Positions 26,073 to 34,805 of a stretch of DNA of 64,000 bases are shown piece after piece. Both the position numbers and the translations under genes were made by a program. The notes beneath the pieces were generated by a model that worked only from the letters and a program-made list of their open reading frames with translations, was not told the origin of the DNA and searched no databases. The first letter of the stretch is position 1, and every line of letters starts with the position of its first letter. Source of the stretch: Paraherbaspirillum soli (GTDB lineage: Bacteria > Pseudomonadota > Gammaproteobacteria > Burkholderiales > Burkholderiaceae_D); the NCBI RefSeq assembly GCF_042654985.1, contig NZ_JBHSMT010000005.1:62001-126000 (forward strand), given 5' to 3'.

Positions 26073-26453
26073 TAGCGCCGTGCGGCAGGCGGAGGGATCG
26101 ACCTCGCCTTCGACATGGTCGGCCAGGCCAGCGACCCGAACGCTACCCTTGCCACACTCAAAAGCCTGCGCCGGGGCGGACGGCTGGTGCTGATGGGCAG
26201 CATGCAAACGCCTTTGCCGGTGCCATATGGGGAGATGCTGCGCAATAACTGGGAACTGATCAGGCACTTCATCTACAGCCAGGCTGATTACCTGGCGCTG
26301 GTGTCACTGGTCAGGTCCGGATTGCTGTCGCTGGATGCGGTCGAGGTGATGACTTTCCCATTCATGGAATTGGAAGCCGCGATTGATCGTGCCGGGCAGA
26401 TGGAGGGGCTGCAATCGACGGTGACGGTGTTCGGCGAAAATAAAAACACGTAG
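26073..26453 (+). pseudogene. C-terminal remnant of a zinc-type/MDR alcohol dehydrogenase
   Basis: About 125 codons remain open after a stop near 26075. They read GIDLAFDMVGQASDP...LKSLRRGGRLVLMGSMQTPLPV...LSLDAVEVMTFPFMELEAAIDRA, the C-terminal part of the cofactor domain of medium-chain dehydrogenases. The N-terminal catalytic domain and the zinc ligands are absent. The last part (from 26353) is duplicated in tandem together with the REP pair behind it. It is not expected to be functional. Confidence 0.75.
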
Positions 26454-26535
26454 GGCGGATGAGCGTAGCGTTATCCGCCGTTGGATGTGCCAAGGTATGT
26501 AAAACGGCGGAAGACGCTACGCTTTTCCGCCCTAC
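26450..26535. repeat. REP-like inverted pair, copy 2
   Basis: GTAG-headed unit at 26450-26479 (GTAGGGCGGATGAGCGTAGC...TCCGCC) and its mirror at 26506-26535 ending in CTAC. It has the same architecture as 4558-4652, with a shorter spacer. Confidence 0.85.
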
Positions 26536-26635
26536 ATCCTTTCCCATTCATGGAATTGGAAGCCGCGATTGATCGTGCCGGGCAGATAGAGGAGTTGCAA
26601 TCGACGGTGACGGTGTTCGGCGAAAATAAAAACAC

Positions 26636-26721
26636 GTAGGGCGGATGAGCGCAGCGTTATCCGCCGATGGATGTGCCGAGGTATGTAAAACGGCGGAAGA
26701 CGCTGCGCTTTTCCACCCTAC
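26636..26721. repeat. REP-like inverted pair, copy 3
   Basis: Units at 26636-26665 and 26692-26721 form the second copy within the 186-bp tandem duplication. The right unit has one change in its closing stem (CCACCC for CCGCCC). It lies only about 30 bp past the lpdA stop codon and may shape the 3' end of the pyruvate dehydrogenase operon mRNA. Confidence 0.85.
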
Positions 26722-26749
26722 GGTCCTACATTTTCTGTCCCGCAATTGT

Positions 26750-28828
26750 TTAGCTTTTCTTCGGAACAAACAGATCGGTAATCGTACCCAGCCCCATTTC
26801 AGCCGCAAACATCGACGTCTCCGACAAGGTCGGATGCGCATGCACGGTCAGTGCCAGGTCTTCCAGGTCGGCGCCCATTTCCATCGCCAGCACGGTTTCG
26901 GCCAGCAATTCACCGGCATTGACGCCGACGATACCGGCACCGATGATGCGCTTGGTGCTTGGATCCCACAGCAGTTTGGTCATGCCGTCGTCACGCCCCA
27001 TCGCCAGTGCCCGGCCGCTTGCAGCCCATGGGAAATTGGCTTTTTCGTAGGCGATGCCGTTGGCCTTGGCTTCAGTTTCGGTAATCCCCATCCAGGCGAT
27101 TTCCGGATCGGTGTAGGCCACCGATGGAATCGTCATGGCGTCGAATTCGACCTTGTGGCCGCCGATCACTTCGGCCGCCACCTTGGCTTCGTTGGTGGCT
27201 TTGTGGGCCAGCATCGGATCGCCGCAAATATCGCCGATCGCAAAGATGTGCGGGACGTTGGTGCGTTGCTGCTTGTCGGCCGGGATGAAGCCGCGCTCGT
27301 TGACGATCACGCCGGCCTTGTCAGCGCCGATGTCCTTGCCGTTCGGACGACGGCCGACAGCCAGCAGCACCATGTCGTACAGCTGCGGTTCTGGCGACGG
27401 ATTGCCGTCGACACCTTCGAACGTGGCGCGCAGGCCCTCGGTCAAGGCTTCCAGCTTGGTCACCTTGGTTTTCAGGTAAATCGCTTCGTAGCGTTTTTCG
27501 ATGCGCTTTTGCAGCGGCTTGACGATGTCACGGTCGGCTGCAGGAATCAAGCCGTCGGCAAACTCCACCACCGTGACTTTGGAACCCAGTGCGTCGTACA
27601 CGCAGGCCATTTCGAGGCCGATGATGCCGCCGCCGATGACCAGCAATTTCTTTGGAATCTGGCGCAATTCAAGCGCGCCGGTGGAGTCGATCAGGCGTGG
27701 GTCGTCGTATGGGAAGCCGGGGATGCGCGCCACCGAAGAACCGGCGGCGATGATCGCATTCTTGAAGCCGATCACTTTGGCGCCCTCGGCGGTGTCGACG
27801 GTAATCGTATTGGCCGAGCTGAACTCACCCTTGCCGATCACCACTTGCACCTTGCGTGCCTTGGCCAGGCCGGACAAACCGCCGGTGAGTTTTTTGATGA
27901 TGCTTTCTTTCCAGCCGCGCAACGCGTCGATGTCGATTTCCGGAGCCGACAACTTGACGCCGAAATGCGCCATTTCTTCCGCTTCGGTAATCACTTTGGC
28001 TGCGTGCAGCAAGGCTTTGGACGGAATGCAGCCGACGTTCAGGCAGACCCCGCCGAGGTTAGGATAACGCTCGATCAGCACTACTTTCTGGCCCAGATCG
28101 GCAGCGCGGAAGGCCCCGGTATAACCGCCGGGACCGGCGCCGAGCACCACCGTATCGCACTCGATATCGACCTTGCCGGCGAAGCTGGACGCTGTCGGTG
28201 CCTGGACTGCTGTCGGAGCTTGCGCAGGCGCCGCCGGTGCAGCTGCGACGGCCGATGCTGCGCCGATAGCATCCACGACCGCGATCAACGATCCTTCTGC
28301 GACCTTGTCGCCGACCTTGACCTTGAGCTCTTTGATGACGCCGGCGTGGCTGGACGGAATTTCCATGCTGGCCTTGTCCGACTCGACGGTGATCAGCGAT
28401 TGGTCGACTTTGACCGTGTCGCCTACCTTGACCAGCAATTCGATGACTTCCACTTCCTTGACATCGCCGATGTCCGGCACCTTAATTTCCACGGCAGCCG
28501 CGGCGGCCGCTGGCGCCGTTGCAGGCGCTGCCGCGGCTGGCGCCGGGGTGATTGCCGGTGTTGCCGCAGCCGGCGCTGCATCAGCTGCAGATGCTGCCTC
28601 CACCATCACGATCAGCGATCCTTCCGCTACCTTGTCGCCGACTTTGACTTTGATTTCTTTGATGACGCCGGCGTGGCTGGCCGGGATTTCCATGCTGGCC
28701 TTGTCCGATTCGACGGTGATCAACGACTGATCGACTTTGACTGTGTCGCCGACCTTGACCAGCAGCTCGATGACTTCCACTTCCTTGACGTCGCCGATAT
28801 CCGGGACCTTGACTTCCACCATACTCAT
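26750..28828 (-). CDS. lpdA: Dihydrolipoamide dehydrogenase with two N-terminal lipoyl domains
   Basis: This 692-residue E3 component of the pyruvate dehydrogenase complex has two lipoyl domains (about 3-76 and 113-186), each with the lipoylation motif VESDKASME (Lys43 and Lys152). Ala/Pro-rich swinging linkers lead to the flavoprotein (about 220-690). The latter has FAD motif VVLGAGPGGYTGAFRAADLG, redox disulphide Cys262/Cys267 in GGVCLNVGCIPSK, and the C-terminal HAHPTLSE with the catalytic His. It regenerates oxidised lipoamide with NAD+. It is the last gene of aceE-aceF-BPH-lpdA. The two lipoyl domains are almost identical. Confidence 0.96.
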   Translation of the reverse strand: MSMVEVKVPDIGDVKEVEVIELLVKVGDTVKVDQSLITVESDKASMEIPASHAGVIKEIKVKVGDKVAEGSLIVMVEAASAADAAPAAATPAITPAPAAAAPATAPAAAAAAVEIKVPDIGDVKEVEVIELLVKVGDTVKVDQSLITVESDKASMEIPSSHAGVIKELKVKVGDKVAEGSLIAVVDAIGAASAVAAAPAAPAQAPTAVQAPTASSFAGKVDIECDTVVLGAGPGGYTGAFRAADLGQKVVLIERYPNLGGVCLNVGCIPSKALLHAAKVITEAEEMAHFGVKLSAPEIDIDALRGWKESIIKKLTGGLSGLAKARKVQVVIGKGEFSSANTITVDTAEGAKVIGFKNAIIAAGSSVARIPGFPYDDPRLIDSTGALELRQIPKKLLVIGGGIIGLEMACVYDALGSKVTVVEFADGLIPAADRDIVKPLQKRIEKRYEAIYLKTKVTKLEALTEGLRATFEGVDGNPSPEPQLYDMVLLAVGRRPNGKDIGADKAGVIVNERGFIPADKQQRTNVPHIFAIGDICGDPMLAHKATNEAKVAAEVIGGHKVEFDAMTIPSVAYTDPEIAWMGITETEAKANGIAYEKANFPWAASGRALAMGRDDGMTKLLWDPSTKRIIGAGIVGVNAGELLAETVLAMEMGADLEDLALTVHAHPTLSETSMFAAEMGLGTITDLFVPKKS

Positions 28829-28931
28829 AACGTTCGCTCCGTTCTCGTCCTCCCCGCAGGGAGAAGAAATTTATCTATTCAACTTTTCAGATCCTGGCGT
28901 TGCTAGTTCCGACCCCGGAATGCGTCACCCG

Positions 28932-29498
28932 TCACTTCATCTCAAAACTGTGTATCCGCATAGGCGCAGCAGAACTTTTGTCGAATTCAACCCCGGCCTG
29001 AATCCCGATCTCGGCAATCTGCTGTGCGCTGCTGTCCTGGTCATAGACCGCATACATCGCTCCCAGCGCAAAATTGCGGCCGCTGCCGATACCCCAGAAG
29101 CGATCGAAACTGAACACTTCGCGATACGAATACACGCCGAAAATTCCGTAGGGATTGGCGATCAGCGCGGTGATCTGCGATGACTCGTACGGATCATCCT
29201 CATCTTCCTTGGTGTTCAGGAAATATTGATCCTTGAGGATCGTGTGCACTTTGGAAAACGTCTCGAACACTTCATCGCGATTATTCAATTTGCATTCATC
29301 CGCCATCGTGGTCAGCAGCTTGCGCATGACCGGAAAATGAGCGGCGGTGCCGGCCAGGGTGATATACGACTCACCCACCTGGAATATCTTGTTGTTGACT
29401 TCATAGGCATTCGACAGCCGGGTATCGCCGAAAGTCACCAGCGAATCCGAGGCAATTGCGATCTGCCTATTCTTTTTGACGACAACACAGGTAGTCAT
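28932..29498 (-). CDS. Betaproteobacterial proteasome homologue (BPH), Ntn-hydrolase
   Basis: The 188-residue protein starts at MTTCVVV with GGAG upstream; the longer frame is not supported. After removal of Met the N-terminus is Thr1. The layout T-T-C-V-V-V...AIASDS (Asp17)...NNKIFQV (a Lys near residue 36) is that of proteasome beta/HslV-type threonine hydrolases. AGTAAHFPVMRK and YGIFGVYSYREVFSFDRFWGIGSGRNFALGAM (split motif GSGRNFALGAM) continue the fold. It fits the BPH family better than HslV, which is usually beside hslU. It lies between aceF and lpdA. Substrates are unknown. Confidence 0.82.
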   Translation of the reverse strand: MTTCVVVKKNRQIAIASDSLVTFGDTRLSNAYEVNNKIFQVGESYITLAGTAAHFPVMRKLLTTMADECKLNNRDEVFETFSKVHTILKDQYFLNTKEDEDDPYESSQITALIANPYGIFGVYSYREVFSFDRFWGIGSGRNFALGAMYAVYDQDSSAQQIAEIGIQAGVEFDKSSAAPMRIHSFEMK

Positions 29499-29585
29499 TG
29501 TGGTTCTCCATCGGTAGGCGCCTGACCTTGCTTGGGCGTTGACCGGCAACCGGTTCTGAAACCCGCGGTCGCCGGTGCTGCCTGC

Positions 29586-30902
29586 TTACAGCAATGTCTT
29601 GCGCATGTCGGCCAATACCTCGGCCAGATAAACGCTGAAACGCGCACCCATCGCACCGTCGATGACGCGGTGATCGTAGGACAAGGACATCGGCATCATC
29701 AGGCGCGGCACGAATTGCTGGCCGTCCCACTGCGGTTTGATCGCAGCTTTCGACAAGCCGAGAATGGCGACTTCCGGCGCATTGATGATAGGTGTGAACG
29801 CGGTGCCGCCGATGCCGCCCAGCGACGAAATGGTGAAGGTGGCGCCCTGCATGTCGGCCGGCTTCAACTTGCCGTCGCGTGCCTGGGCCGACAGCTCGCC
29901 CATTTCCTGGGCAATCTGGCTGATGCCTTTTTTGTCGGCATCCTTGACCACCGGCACCACCAGGCCGTTCGGCGTGTCGGCCGCAAAGCCGATGTGGTAG
30001 TACTGCTTCAGGATCAGGTTTTCGCCCTTGCCATCCAGCGATGAATTGAAGGCAGGGAATTTCTTCAAGGCGGCGACGCTGGCCTTGATCACGAATGCCA
30101 GCATAGTCAGCTTGATGCTGGACTTGGATTTGGCAAAACTGTCGTTGGCCTGCTTGCGGAATTCTTCCAGCTCGGTCACGTCCGCTTCGTCGAATTGCGT
30201 GACATGCGGGATCATGACCCAGTTGCGGTGCAGATTGGGGCCGCTGACCTTTTTGATGCGCGACAGCGGCAGCAATTCGGTCGGTCCGAATTTGGCGAAG
30301 TCGAGCGATGGCCATGCCAGCAGATCCAGTCCAACCCCGCTGCCCTTGGCGCTCGGTGCGGCACCGCCGGCGACGCCGGAAATCACGCCCTTGACGTAGT
30401 TCTGCACGTCTTCGTGGACGATGCGGCCTTTGATGCCGGAACCGGCAACCAGGCTCAGGTCGACGCCGAGCTCGCGTGCGAATTTGCGCACGGACGGCGA
30501 TGCGTGCGGCTTGGCGCCGCTTGCAATGACTGGCGCGGGTGTTGCAGCCGGTGCCGGTGCTGGCGCTGCCTGGATTGCTGCAGGAGCTGGGGCTGGGGCC
30601 GCAGCGGCAGGCGCTGCCGGAGCCGGAGCCGGCGCGCTGGCCGGTGCAGGTGCGGCTGCGGCAGCGTCGGCTTCCAATACCAGGATCAGCGTGTCCTGCT
30701 TTACCTTGTCGCCAAGCTTGAGTTTCAATTCTTTCACTACACCCGCATGGCTGGACGGGATTTCCATGCTGGCCTTGTCCGACTCCACCGTGATCAGCGA
30801 TTGGTCGACTTTCACCGTGTCGCCGACCTTCACCATCAATTCAATCACTTCAACTTCACTGACGTCGCCGATATCCGGGACTTTGACTTCCACCATACTC
30901 AT
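29586..30902 (-). CDS. aceF: Dihydrolipoamide acetyltransferase (E2 of pyruvate dehydrogenase)
   Basis: The 438-residue E2 core protein has one lipoyl domain (1-76, Lys43 in VESDKASME), an Ala/Pro linker of about 55 residues, and a peripheral-subunit-binding domain (ASPSVRKFARELGVDLSLVAGSGIKGRI, about 133-170 by parts). The acetyltransferase domain to the end holds the catalytic His in YDHRVIDGA. GGAG precedes the ATG. Having one lipoyl domain in E2 and two in E3 reverses the more usual split. A hairpin separates it from aceE upstream. Confidence 0.96.
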   Translation of the reverse strand: MSMVEVKVPDIGDVSEVEVIELMVKVGDTVKVDQSLITVESDKASMEIPSSHAGVVKELKLKLGDKVKQDTLILVLEADAAAAAPAPASAPAPAPAAPAAAAPAPAPAAIQAAPAPAPAATPAPVIASGAKPHASPSVRKFARELGVDLSLVAGSGIKGRIVHEDVQNYVKGVISGVAGGAAPSAKGSGVGLDLLAWPSLDFAKFGPTELLPLSRIKKVSGPNLHRNWVMIPHVTQFDEADVTELEEFRKQANDSFAKSKSSIKLTMLAFVIKASVAALKKFPAFNSSLDGKGENLILKQYYHIGFAADTPNGLVVPVVKDADKKGISQIAQEMGELSAQARDGKLKPADMQGATFTISSLGGIGGTAFTPIINAPEVAILGLSKAAIKPQWDGQQFVPRLMMPMSLSYDHRVIDGAMGARFSVYLAEVLADMRKTLL

Positions 30903-30934
30903 CGCTTAGCTCCATTCATTCTGCTCACCGCCAA

Positions 30935-30977
30935 CCGCCGGTCTGAGCTCCCTTCGCAGGAGAGTCCAGACCGGCGG
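30935..30977 (-). other. Intercistronic hairpin aceE-aceF
   Basis: Arms CCGCCGGTCTG (30935-30945) and CAGACCGGCGG (30967-30977) form an 11-bp GC-rich stem whose 21-base loop holds a further CTCC/GGAG stem. No U-run follows, so it is unlikely to terminate. It may protect the aceE message from 3' exonucleases or set the E1:E2 ratio. Confidence 0.6.
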
Positions 30978-31027
30978 TGGCGGCATGAGGAAATTTTCTT
31001 ACTGGTCTAGGTACTGCTTATAGCCAG

Positions 31028-33724
31028 TTATTGGGTGACCGGATTCGGCTTTTCAGGGTTGATACCATACTTGCTAATTGCGGCGGCGACAACTGATGCC
31101 TCGATCTTGCCTTCATCGGCCAAAGCCTTGAGCGCAGCCACTGTCACATAGTAACGGTCGACTTCAAAGAATTCGCGCAGCTTGGCACGGCTGTCTGAAC
31201 GGCCGAACCCGTCGGTACCCAGCACTTTGTATGTCCGGTCATGCGGCACGAATGCACGCACTTGTTCGGCGAAAGTACGCATGTAATCGGTCGATACGAT
31301 GATCGGGCCGGTCGTATCTTTCAGGCATGCGGTGATGTGGGCCAGACGCGGCTGCTCGGTCGGATGCAGCATGTTCCAGCGTTCGATGTCCTGGCCGTCG
31401 CGCGCCAGCAGCGTGAACGACGGCGCCGACCAGACGTCGGCGTCGATGCCCCAGTCGCTGGACAGCAATGCGGCACCTTCGATGACTTCGCGCAGAATCG
31501 TGCCGGAACCCATCAATTGCACCCGCAGCTTGTTGCTCTTGCCGCCTTCTTGCAGCAGGTACAGGCCCTTGATGATGCCCTCTTCCTGGCCTTCCTTCAG
31601 ACCCGGATGGCTGTAATTCTCGTTCATCAGGGTCAGGTAATAGAACACGTCTTCCTGGTCCGTGATCATGCGGCGCAGGCCATCCTGCATGATGACCGCG
31701 ACTTCGTGCGAGAAGGTCGGATCGTAAGGCACGCAATTCGGGATGGTCGATGCGATCAGGTGGCTATGGCCGTCTTCATGCTGCAAGCCCTCGCCGTTCA
31801 GCGTGGTGCGGCCGGCGGTACCGCCCAGCAGGAACCCGCGGGCGCGCATGTCGCCGGCAGCCCATGCCAGATCGCCGATGCGCTGGAAGCCGAACATCGA
31901 GTAGTACGTGTAGAACGGGATCATCACGCGGTTGTTGGTCGAGTACGAAGTCGCCGCGGCGATCCACGAGCTCATGCCGCCGGCTTCATTGATGCCTTCC
32001 TGCAGAATCTGGCCTGCTTTGTCTTCGCGGTAATACATGACCTGGTCTTTGTCGACCGGCTCATACAACTGACCGACCTGGCTGAAAATACCGATCTGGC
32101 GGAACAAGCCTTCCATCCCGAAAGTACGCGATTCATCGACCATGATCGGCACCACGCGCTGACCCAGGCTTGGATCGCGCAGCAAGGTGGTCAGGAAACG
32201 GACGTAGGCCTGGGTGGTCGAGATTTCGCGGCCTTCGGCGGTCGGCTCCAGCACCGCTTTGAAAGCCGACAGCTCAGGCACCACCAATACTTCGTCAGCC
32301 TTCTGGCGGCGTTGCGGCAGGTAGCCGCCGAGCGCTTTACGGCGTTCGTGCAGATATTGCATTTCCGGCGCGTCGTCGGCCGGTTTGAAGAATGGCACTT
32401 CCGGCAGCTTGTCGTCCGGGATCGGCAACTGGAAGCGGTCGCGCATGGCCTTGATCGCTTCGTCGTCCAGCTTCTTGGTGTTGTGCGCGGTGTTGCGCGC
32501 TTCGCCCGCCTTGCCGAAGCCGTAGCCCTTGATGCTCTTGACCAGCAGCACGGTTGGCTGGCCTTTGTGTTCCTGCGCCACTTTAAATGCCGCATAAATC
32601 TTGTGCGGATCGTGACCGCCGCGGGTCAAGTGCCAGATGTCGTCGTCCGACAATTTGCTGACCAGTTCCAGCAGTTTTGGATGCTTGCCGAAGAAATGCT
32701 TGCGCACGTAGGCGCCGTCCTTGGCTTTGTAATTCTGATATTCGCCGTCGACGGTTTCCATCATCACGCGTTGCAGGATGCCGTCCTTGTCGCGCGCCAG
32801 CAGATCGTCCCAGCCCGCGCCCCAGATGACCTTGACCACGTTCCAGCCGGCACCACGGAAATCCGCTTCCAGCTCCTGGATGATCTTGCCGTTGCCGCGC
32901 ACCGGACCATCCAGACGTTGCAGGTTGCAGTTGACCACGATGACCAGGTTGTCCAGTTTTTCACGGGCGGCCATGCCGATCGCGCCCATCGATTCCGGCT
33001 CGTCCATCTCGCCATCGCCGCAGAAGGCCCAGACCTTGCGGTTGGCCGTATCGGCGATGCTGCGCGCGTGCAGATACTTGAGGAAGCGCGCCTGATAAAT
33101 CGCCATCAACGGCCCCAGGCCCATCGACACGGTCGGGAACTGCCAGAAATCCGGCATCAGTTTCGGATGCGGATAGGATGACAAGCCTTTACCGCCGACT
33201 TCGCGGCGGAAATGCAGCAATTGGTCTTCGCTCAGACGGCCTTCGAGGAAGGCGCGGGCGTAGACGCCGGGCGATGAGTGGCCCTGGATGTATAACAGGT
33301 CGCCGCCGTGATTTTCGGAAGGAGCGTGCCAGAAATGATTGAAGCCAATGCCCAGCATATTGGCCAGCGATGCGAAGCTCGACAAGTGGCCGCCGAGGTC
33401 GCCGTCGAGGCGATTGGCCTTGACCACCATCGCCATCGCATTCCAGCGCATCCAGGAGCGCAGGCGCTCTTCGTATTCCAGATTGCCAGGGCAATGCTCG
33501 CCGAGTTCGGCCGGGATGGTATTGACGTAAGCGGTGTTGCTGGAGAACGGGATGTGGGCGCCGCGGCGGCGCGCCAGGTCAACCATCCGCTCCATTAAAT
33601 AGTGCGCGCGCTCAGGGCCCTCGTTTTCGATAACGGCTTCGAGCGCGTCGAGCCATTCCTGGGTTTCAATGACATCTGGATCGTTGGCGGCTTGGGCCAG
33701 AACCTGGTCGAGTTGGGCTGACAT
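31028..33724 (-). CDS. aceE: Pyruvate dehydrogenase E1 component, homodimeric type
   Basis: The 898-residue thiamine diphosphate enzyme decarboxylates pyruvate and acetylates E2-bound lipoate. The start is MSAQLDQVL with AGGAG seven bases upstream; an earlier in-frame Met lacks one. Visible are GGHLSSFASLA and the TPP motif opening at FCGDGEMDEPESMGAI with VNCNLQRLDGPVRGN. HEDGHSHLIASTIPNC lies in the pyrimidine domain, and GTDGFGRSDSRAKLREFFEVD near the C-terminus. Length is normal for the family. It is the first gene of the operon. Confidence 0.97.
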   Translation of the reverse strand: MSAQLDQVLAQAANDPDVIETQEWLDALEAVIENEGPERAHYLMERMVDLARRRGAHIPFSSNTAYVNTIPAELGEHCPGNLEYEERLRSWMRWNAMAMVVKANRLDGDLGGHLSSFASLANMLGIGFNHFWHAPSENHGGDLLYIQGHSSPGVYARAFLEGRLSEDQLLHFRREVGGKGLSSYPHPKLMPDFWQFPTVSMGLGPLMAIYQARFLKYLHARSIADTANRKVWAFCGDGEMDEPESMGAIGMAAREKLDNLVIVVNCNLQRLDGPVRGNGKIIQELEADFRGAGWNVVKVIWGAGWDDLLARDKDGILQRVMMETVDGEYQNYKAKDGAYVRKHFFGKHPKLLELVSKLSDDDIWHLTRGGHDPHKIYAAFKVAQEHKGQPTVLLVKSIKGYGFGKAGEARNTAHNTKKLDDEAIKAMRDRFQLPIPDDKLPEVPFFKPADDAPEMQYLHERRKALGGYLPQRRQKADEVLVVPELSAFKAVLEPTAEGREISTTQAYVRFLTTLLRDPSLGQRVVPIMVDESRTFGMEGLFRQIGIFSQVGQLYEPVDKDQVMYYREDKAGQILQEGINEAGGMSSWIAAATSYSTNNRVMIPFYTYYSMFGFQRIGDLAWAAGDMRARGFLLGGTAGRTTLNGEGLQHEDGHSHLIASTIPNCVPYDPTFSHEVAVIMQDGLRRMITDQEDVFYYLTLMNENYSHPGLKEGQEEGIIKGLYLLQEGGKSNKLRVQLMGSGTILREVIEGAALLSSDWGIDADVWSAPSFTLLARDGQDIERWNMLHPTEQPRLAHITACLKDTTGPIIVSTDYMRTFAEQVRAFVPHDRTYKVLGTDGFGRSDSRAKLREFFEVDRYYVTVAALKALADEGKIEASVVAAAISKYGINPEKPNPVTQ

Positions 33725-34050
33725 GCTGAGTCTCCTGAGTTTATGCACCGATCCGTTTTCGGCATCGGGCTAATGGGTGGTTCGCAAGTATCTACGTCGA
33801 ATTGTAGAAGGACGGCAAATTCTAACAGGAGTTTTTTACACTTCCAAATTACGATACGTATTTTCATAATGCGAAATAATGCGGCGTAGCAGCAAAAAAT
33901 AATGCGGAAAGCGCCAATTGCGAATCGACCTTTATGATGTTCTTATTATGAAAAAATAGGAATGTAGAATGCATGCTGCATCGCAGCAAACAGCCTGTTC
34001 AAGACACGATCCAATAGCTTTCAGCCAATATCAGGTAATCGGATAACAAC
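33725..34050. promoter_or_regulatory. aceE upstream region
   Basis: About 325 bp of AT-rich sequence with no open frame of note. The motif ATAATGCG occurs three times, at 33866-33873, 33876-33883 and 33899-33906, about 140-180 bp before aceE. It may be an operator array. No PdhR-like dyad was recognised. The promoter cannot be placed with confidence. Confidence 0.4.
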
Positions 34051-34087
34051 AAAAAAGCGCTGCCCCCCCGGAAAGGTGACAGCGCTT
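34051..34087 (-). terminator. Terminator after plsY
   Basis: The stem AAGCGCTG/CAGCGCTT (34055-34062 with 34080-34087) closes a loop of 17 bases with a seven-C run. On the minus strand a run of T residues follows. It lies about 70 bp after the plsY stop and isolates plsY from the aceE promoter. Confidence 0.82.
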
Positions 34088-34158
34088 CTTGAATTTCATG
34101 CTTGTTCGGACTCGTTGAGCCAGCAATTCAGAAATGGATTAATCAATAGGCCAGACTC

Positions 34159-34791
34159 TTATGCAGCCTTATTGCCGTCCTTCTTGGCTCCGATCCGGCT
34201 TTCCTTGCCGGCCAGCAGATTGCCGATGTTCTTGGCATGGCGATAAATCAGCAGCGCGCTCATCACCACGATCGCTAGCAAGATCACATCCGGACCTTCC
34301 ATCAGCGTGTAGAAAAATGGCGCAAACACACTGGCGATCAATGCCGCCAGCGATGAATAACGGAAGGCGTAAGCAACCACCAGCCAGGTCGCCAATGTCG
34401 CCAGTCCCAGCCACGGATTGATGCCGATCAAAATGCCCAGCAAGGTCGCCACGCCCTTGCCGCCGGCAAAGCGGAAGAACACCGGCCACAAATGCCCCAA
34501 AAACACCGCCAGCGCGACCAGCGCAATGGCGCCATCGCCGAGACCGAATTGCGCCCCGAATTTTTGCGTCAGCCACACCGCCAGCCAGCCTTTGAAGCCG
34601 TCGCCCAGCAAGGTCAACGCCGCCGCGGCTTTGTGACCGCTCCTCAGCACATTGGTGGCCCCGGGATTTTTCGAACCATAGGTGCGCGGATCGCCCAAGC
34701 CGAACAATTTGCTGACTATCACGCCAAACGAAACCGAGCCCATCAGGTAGGCCGCAATCGCAAATAAAATCGCAAATAAAAATGTATGCAT
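34159..34791 (-). CDS. plsY: Acyl-phosphate:glycerol-3-phosphate acyltransferase PlsY
   Basis: This 210-residue integral membrane enzyme makes lysophosphatidic acid from acyl-phosphate and glycerol-3-phosphate. The three cytoplasmic motifs are present: MGSVSFGVIVSKLFGLGDPRTYGSKNPGATNVLR is read here in parts (GSVSFG, DPRTYGSKNPGATN), then FRFAGGKGVATLLG, and a later Tyr/Phe-rich loop. About five to six hydrophobic segments span the chain. The ybaK gene lies 14 bp beyond its start on the same strand. Confidence 0.95.
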   Translation of the reverse strand: MHTFLFAILFAIAAYLMGSVSFGVIVSKLFGLGDPRTYGSKNPGATNVLRSGHKAAAALTLLGDGFKGWLAVWLTQKFGAQFGLGDGAIALVALAVFLGHLWPVFFRFAGGKGVATLLGILIGINPWLGLATLATWLVVAYAFRYSSLAALIASVFAPFFYTLMEGPDVILLAIVVMSALLIYRHAKNIGNLLAGKESRIGAKKDGNKAA

Positions 34792-34805
34792 GTGTCTCTT
34801 TCGTT

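Larger units (their letters stand above)
26353..26724. repeat. Tandem duplication, 186-bp unit
   Basis: Positions 26353-26538 and 26539-26724 are direct copies that differ at about eight sites, roughly 96 percent identity. Each unit holds the last third of the dehydrogenase remnant followed by an inverted REP pair. The duplication therefore postdates both the decay of the gene and REP insertion, and some drift has happened since. Confidence 0.9.

Noticed and set aside
26548..26841. Small ORFs across the REP pairs
   Set aside because: They read through palindromic repeats and give near-duplicate peptides at 26362 and 26548, as expected from the tandem duplication.
26645..28906. Very long open frame (about 750 codons) on the plus strand opposite lpdA, and similar ones opposite aceE (31241-33181), prpD (4787-6154) and glnA (15991-17475)
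   Set aside because: They are antisense shadows of strongly conserved genes in GC-rich DNA; their products are rich in His, Arg, Gly and Val, have no recognisable domain, and lack ribosome-binding sites.
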